Below, piece after piece: positions 60,713 through 64,000 of a stretch of DNA of 64,000 nt. Numbering within the stretch: position 1 is the stretch's first letter; each line of letters starts with the position of its first letter. The notes beneath the pieces are model-generated. The model did not search any database. It was not told where the DNA came from and worked only from the letters and a program-made list of their open reading frames with translations. Both the position numbers and the translations under genes were made by a program. Source of the DNA: Hyaloperonospora brassicae (taxonomy: Eukaryota; Oomycota; Peronosporomycetes; Peronosporales; Peronosporaceae); assembly GCA_947650285.1 (NCBI GenBank), contig CANTFL010000910.1, positions 29,640 to 93,639 on the forward strand, read 5' to 3'.

Positions 60713-61373
60713 TTTTTGCGGCATCTTTCACTTCGTTTGTCTTCCAAAGTGAACTGGTGTCCTTTCCACGCATTGATTGTCGACGAAGATTGCAGATACT
60801 GCCAATTCAGCATCCTTGCGCTTTGACAGATTACAGCTTTCACACAAACACGGACACATGCACAATCTCGCCTTCGACCTCATTCTTGTGATATCAGGGA
60901 TACCCATAGACGGCTACAGTATCTTTTGTGTCAGCTTATCGTGCCGTCGAAACGTGATTGCAACGCATGTACATGTCATGACAAAGTCATTGAAGACGCA
61001 AAGCAAGTCCTGTGATGCAAAAGCGTATCCAGCCTCCCTCGATACAGCAGCCCAGTCAGCCGGGAAGTTGCTTTGCATCTTCTCTCCATCGGTCGATGCC
61101 ATACCGTGCCGATGCAACGATGATCTTCCTGCTAATCATACAGTATCACATACAACCATGACCGAGCAATGCCCAGTACTTTCTATGTGATGCATTCGGT
61201 CGTCGATAGAACGGGTCCATATGTAGCGTGAAATGAATTTGCGCACGCAAACAAGATGACGGGAAGGTGCAGCAGGAGTGTTCTGACGTGGTGTGCATCG
61301 GCGAAGCTGTGAGAGTGCGTGTCGGAGTGTGTAGATGTTTTTTTGTTGCGTTTGGCATGTGGCGTGTGTGGAA

Positions 61374-61477
61374 CCGAGTGTAGCTCAGTTGGTAGAGCGA
61401 TTGACTGTAGTGTTGGATGCTGTGTATCAGTGTGCTCGGAAATCAATTGGTCGCTGGTTCGATTCCGGCCACTCGGA
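61374..61477 (+). tRNA. tRNA-Tyr(GUA), copy 38
   Basis: Identical gene; TTTA trailer. The upstream run is again gatgttttttt, as at the left of the array. Confidence 0.96.
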
Positions 61478-62138
61478 TTTATGCGGCATCTTTCACTTCG
61501 TTTGTCTTCCAAAGTGAACTGGTGTCCTTTCCACGCATTGATTGTCGACGAAGATTGCAGATACTGCCAATTCAGCATCCTTGCGCTTTGACAGATTACA
61601 GCTTTCACACAAACACGGACACATGCACAATCTCGCCTTCGACCTCATTCTTGTGATATCAGGGATACCCATAGACGGCTACAGTATCTTTTGTGTCAGC
61701 TTATCGTGCCGTCGAAACGTGATTGCAACGCATGTACATGTCATGACAAAGTCATTGAAGACGCAAAGCAAGTCCTGTGATGCAAAAGCGTATCCAGCCT
61801 CCCTCGATACAGCAGCCCAGTCAGCCGGGAAGTTGCTTTGCATCTTCTCTCCATCGGTCGATGCCATACCGTGCCGATGCAACGATGATCTTCCTGCTAA
61901 TCATACAGTATCACATACAACCATGACCGAGCAATGCCCAGTACTTTCTATGTGATGCATTCGGTCGTCGATAGAACGGGTCCATATGTAGCGTGAAATG
62001 AATTTGCGCACGCAAACAAGATGACGGGAAGGTGCAGCAGGAGTGTTCTGACGTGGTGTGCATCGGCGAAGCTGTGAGAGTGCGTGTCGGAGTGTGTAGA
62101 TGTTTTTTTGTTGCGTTTGGCATGTGGCGTGTGTGGAA

Positions 62139-62242
62139 CCGAGTGTAGCTCAGTTGGTAGAGCGATTGACTGTAGTGTTGGATGCTGTGTATCAGTGTGC
62201 TCGGAAATCAATTGGTCGCTGGTTCGATTCCGGCCACTCGGA
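62139..62242 (+). tRNA. tRNA-Tyr(GUA), copy 39
   Basis: Identical gene; TTTA trailer; downstream ggcttcagt variant. Confidence 0.96.
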
Positions 62243-62903
62243 TTTATGCGGCATCTTTCACTTCGTTTGTCTTCCAAAGTGAACTGGTGTCCTTTCCACG
62301 CATTGATTGTCGACGAAGATTGCAGATACTGCCAATTCAGCATCCTTGCGCTTTGACAGATTACAGCTTTCACACAAACACGGACACATGCACAATCTCG
62401 CCTTCGACCTCATTCTTGTGATATCAGGGATACCCATAGACGGCTTCAGTATCTTTTGTGTCAGCTTATCGTGCCGTCGAAACGTGATTGCAACGCATGT
62501 ACATGTCATGACAAAGTCATTGAAGACGCAAAGCAAGTCCTGTGATGCAAAAGCGTATCCAGCCTCCCTCGATACAGCAGCCCAGTCAGCCGGGAAGTTG
62601 CTTTGCATCTTCTCTCCATCGGTCGATGCCATACCGTGCCGATGCAAAGATGATCTTCCTGCTAATCATACAGTATCACATACAACCATGACCGAGCAAT
62701 GCCCAGTACTTTCTATGTGATGCATTCGGTCGTCGATAGAACGGGTCCATATGTAGCGTGAAATGAATTTGCGCACGCAAACAAGATGACGGGAAGGTGC
62801 AGCAGGAGTGTTCTGACGTGGTGTGCATCGGCGAAGCTGTGAGAGTGCGTGTCGGAGTGTGTAGATGTTTTTTTGTTGCGTTTGGCATGTGGCGTGTGTG
62901 GAA

Positions 62904-63007
62904 CCGAGTGTAGCTCAGTTGGTAGAGCGATTGACTGTAGTGTTGGATGCTGTGTATCAGTGTGCTCGGAAATCAATTGGTCGCTGGTTCGATTCCGGCC
63001 ACTCGGA
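62904..63007 (+). tRNA. tRNA-Tyr(GUA), copy 40
   Basis: Identical gene; TTTA trailer; spacer like copy 39 (ggcttcagt, caaag). Confidence 0.96.
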
Positions 63008-63668
63008 TTTATGCGGCATCTTTCACTTCGTTTGTCTTCCAAAGTGAACTGGTGTCCTTTCCACGCATTGATTGTCGACGAAGATTGCAGATACTGCCAA
63101 TTCAGCATCCTTGCGCTTTGACAGATTACAGCTTTCACACAAACACGGACACATGCACAATCTCGCCTTCGACCTCATTCTTGTGATATCAGGGATACCC
63201 ATAGACGGCTTCAGTATCTTTTGTGTCAGCTTATCGTGCCGTCGAAACGTGATTGCAACGCATGTACATGTCATGACAAAGTCATTGAAGACGCAAAGCA
63301 AGTCCTGTGATGCAAAAGCGTATCCAGCCTCCCTCGATACAGCAGCCCAGTCAGCCGGGAAGTTGCTTTGCATCTTCTCTCCATCGGTCGATGCCATACC
63401 GTGCCGATGCAAAGATGATCTTCCTGCTAATCATACAGTATCACATACAACCATGACCGAGCAATGCCCAGTACTTTCTATGTGATGCATTCGGTCGTCG
63501 ATAGAACGGGTCCATATGTAGCGTGAAATGAATTTGCGCACGCAAACAAGATGACGGGAAGGTGCAGCAGGAGTGTTCTGACGTGGTGTGCATCGGCGAA
63601 GCTGTGAGAGTGCGTGTCGGAGTGTGTAGATGATTTTTTGTTGCGTTTGGCATGTGGCGTGTGTGGAA

Positions 63669-63772
63669 CCGAGTGTAGCTCAGTTGGTAGAGCGATTGAC
63701 TGTAGTGTTGGATGCTGTGTATCAGTGTGCTCGGAAATCAATTGGTCGCTGGTTCGATTCCGGCCACTCGGA
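63669..63772 (+). tRNA. tRNA-Tyr(GUA), copy 41
   Basis: Identical gene; TTTA trailer. The array continues past the window edge. Confidence 0.96.
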
Positions 63773-64000
63773 TTTATGCGGCATCTTTCACTTCGTTTGT
63801 CTTCCAAAGTGAACTGGTGTCCTTTCCACGCATTGATTGTCGACGAAGATTGCAGATACTGCCAATTCAGCATCCTTGCGCTTTGACAGATTACAGCTTT
63901 CACACAAACACGGACACATGCACAATCTCGCCTTCGACCTCATTCTTGTGATATCAGGGATACCCATAGACGGCTACAGTATCTTTTGTGTCAGCTTATC

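Larger units (their letters stand above)
33019..64000 (+). repeat. Tandem array of a 765-bp unit carrying tRNA-Tyr, 40.5 units to the window edge
   Basis: The left edge is at GGAGTGTATAG (33019), where similarity to GGAGTGTGTAG of the next unit (33784) begins. tRNA starts fall every 765 bp from 33069 to 63669 without a single indel-caused shift. Unit 1 is the most diverged, as expected at an array edge. About 35 variable positions are visible in the 661-bp spacer and none in the 104-bp tRNA gene. The spacer holds overlapping frames of 137 (+) and 141 (-) codons in nearly every unit, but most substitutions change the amino acid, so I do not call genes there. Confidence 0.95.

Noticed and set aside
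33019..64000. CRISPR array or rDNA/5S array
   Set aside because: The repeat unit is 765 bp with no short repeat-spacer structure, and the only RNA gene found in the unit is a tRNA-Tyr; no rRNA similarity was recognised.

Overview
The window looks like nuclear DNA of an oomycete, probably Peronosporales (Phytophthora or downy mildew). This is an inference from compact Copia and Gypsy retrotransposons of the type common there, one short (99 nt) spliceosomal intron, an intronless fused HMG-CoA synthase/ketosynthase gene, and an intron-containing tRNA-Tyr with the eukaryotic C1-G72 pair. Nothing bacterial is seen: no operons and no Shine-Dalgarno pattern.

Layout. (1) 1-22430 is a head-to-tail chain of one Copia family. 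A diverged LTR (1-270) abuts a recombinant LTR (271-529). Seven truncated units follow, each one 279-bp LTR plus 1649 bp of gag-protease-integrase 5' part, with a period of 1928 bp (1929 in unit 2). All end at the same base inside integrase and run directly into the next LTR. Then come one complete element (13748-18378, identical LTRs, 1353-codon open polyprotein) and a rearranged element whose ORF joins two gag-PR-IN blocks in frame. (2) 22167-24602 holds an older Copia LTR-gag remnant joined to an inverted Gypsy LTR-gag remnant. (3) 24603-33018 is a small gene island. It carries a spliced gene for a predicted type I membrane protein (26478-28235, +) and, convergent to it, a 963-aa HMG-CoA synthase fused to a beta-ketoacyl synthase (28465-31356, -), with quiet intergenic DNA on both sides. 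(4) 33019-64000, to the window edge, is a tandem array of a 765-bp unit, each carrying one intron-containing tRNA-Tyr(GUA) gene: 41 copies, all in the same orientation, with no length change between units.

How things work together. The complete Copia copy has all the parts needed for transposition (LTRs, PBS, PPT, protease, integrase DD35E, RT, RNase H). The truncated units keep Gag and protease but lack RT, RNase H, the integrase active site and the PPT. The HMGS-KS gene is probably metabolic (mevalonate entry), with the KS half possibly feeding acyl substrate to the HMGS half. The tRNA array would give a high dosage of tyrosine tRNA if transcribed. Its tRNA bodies and introns are invariant while spacers and pol III terminators drift. 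Two unrelated tandem amplifications flank the gene island, which suggests a recombination-prone region or one that needs assembly checking.
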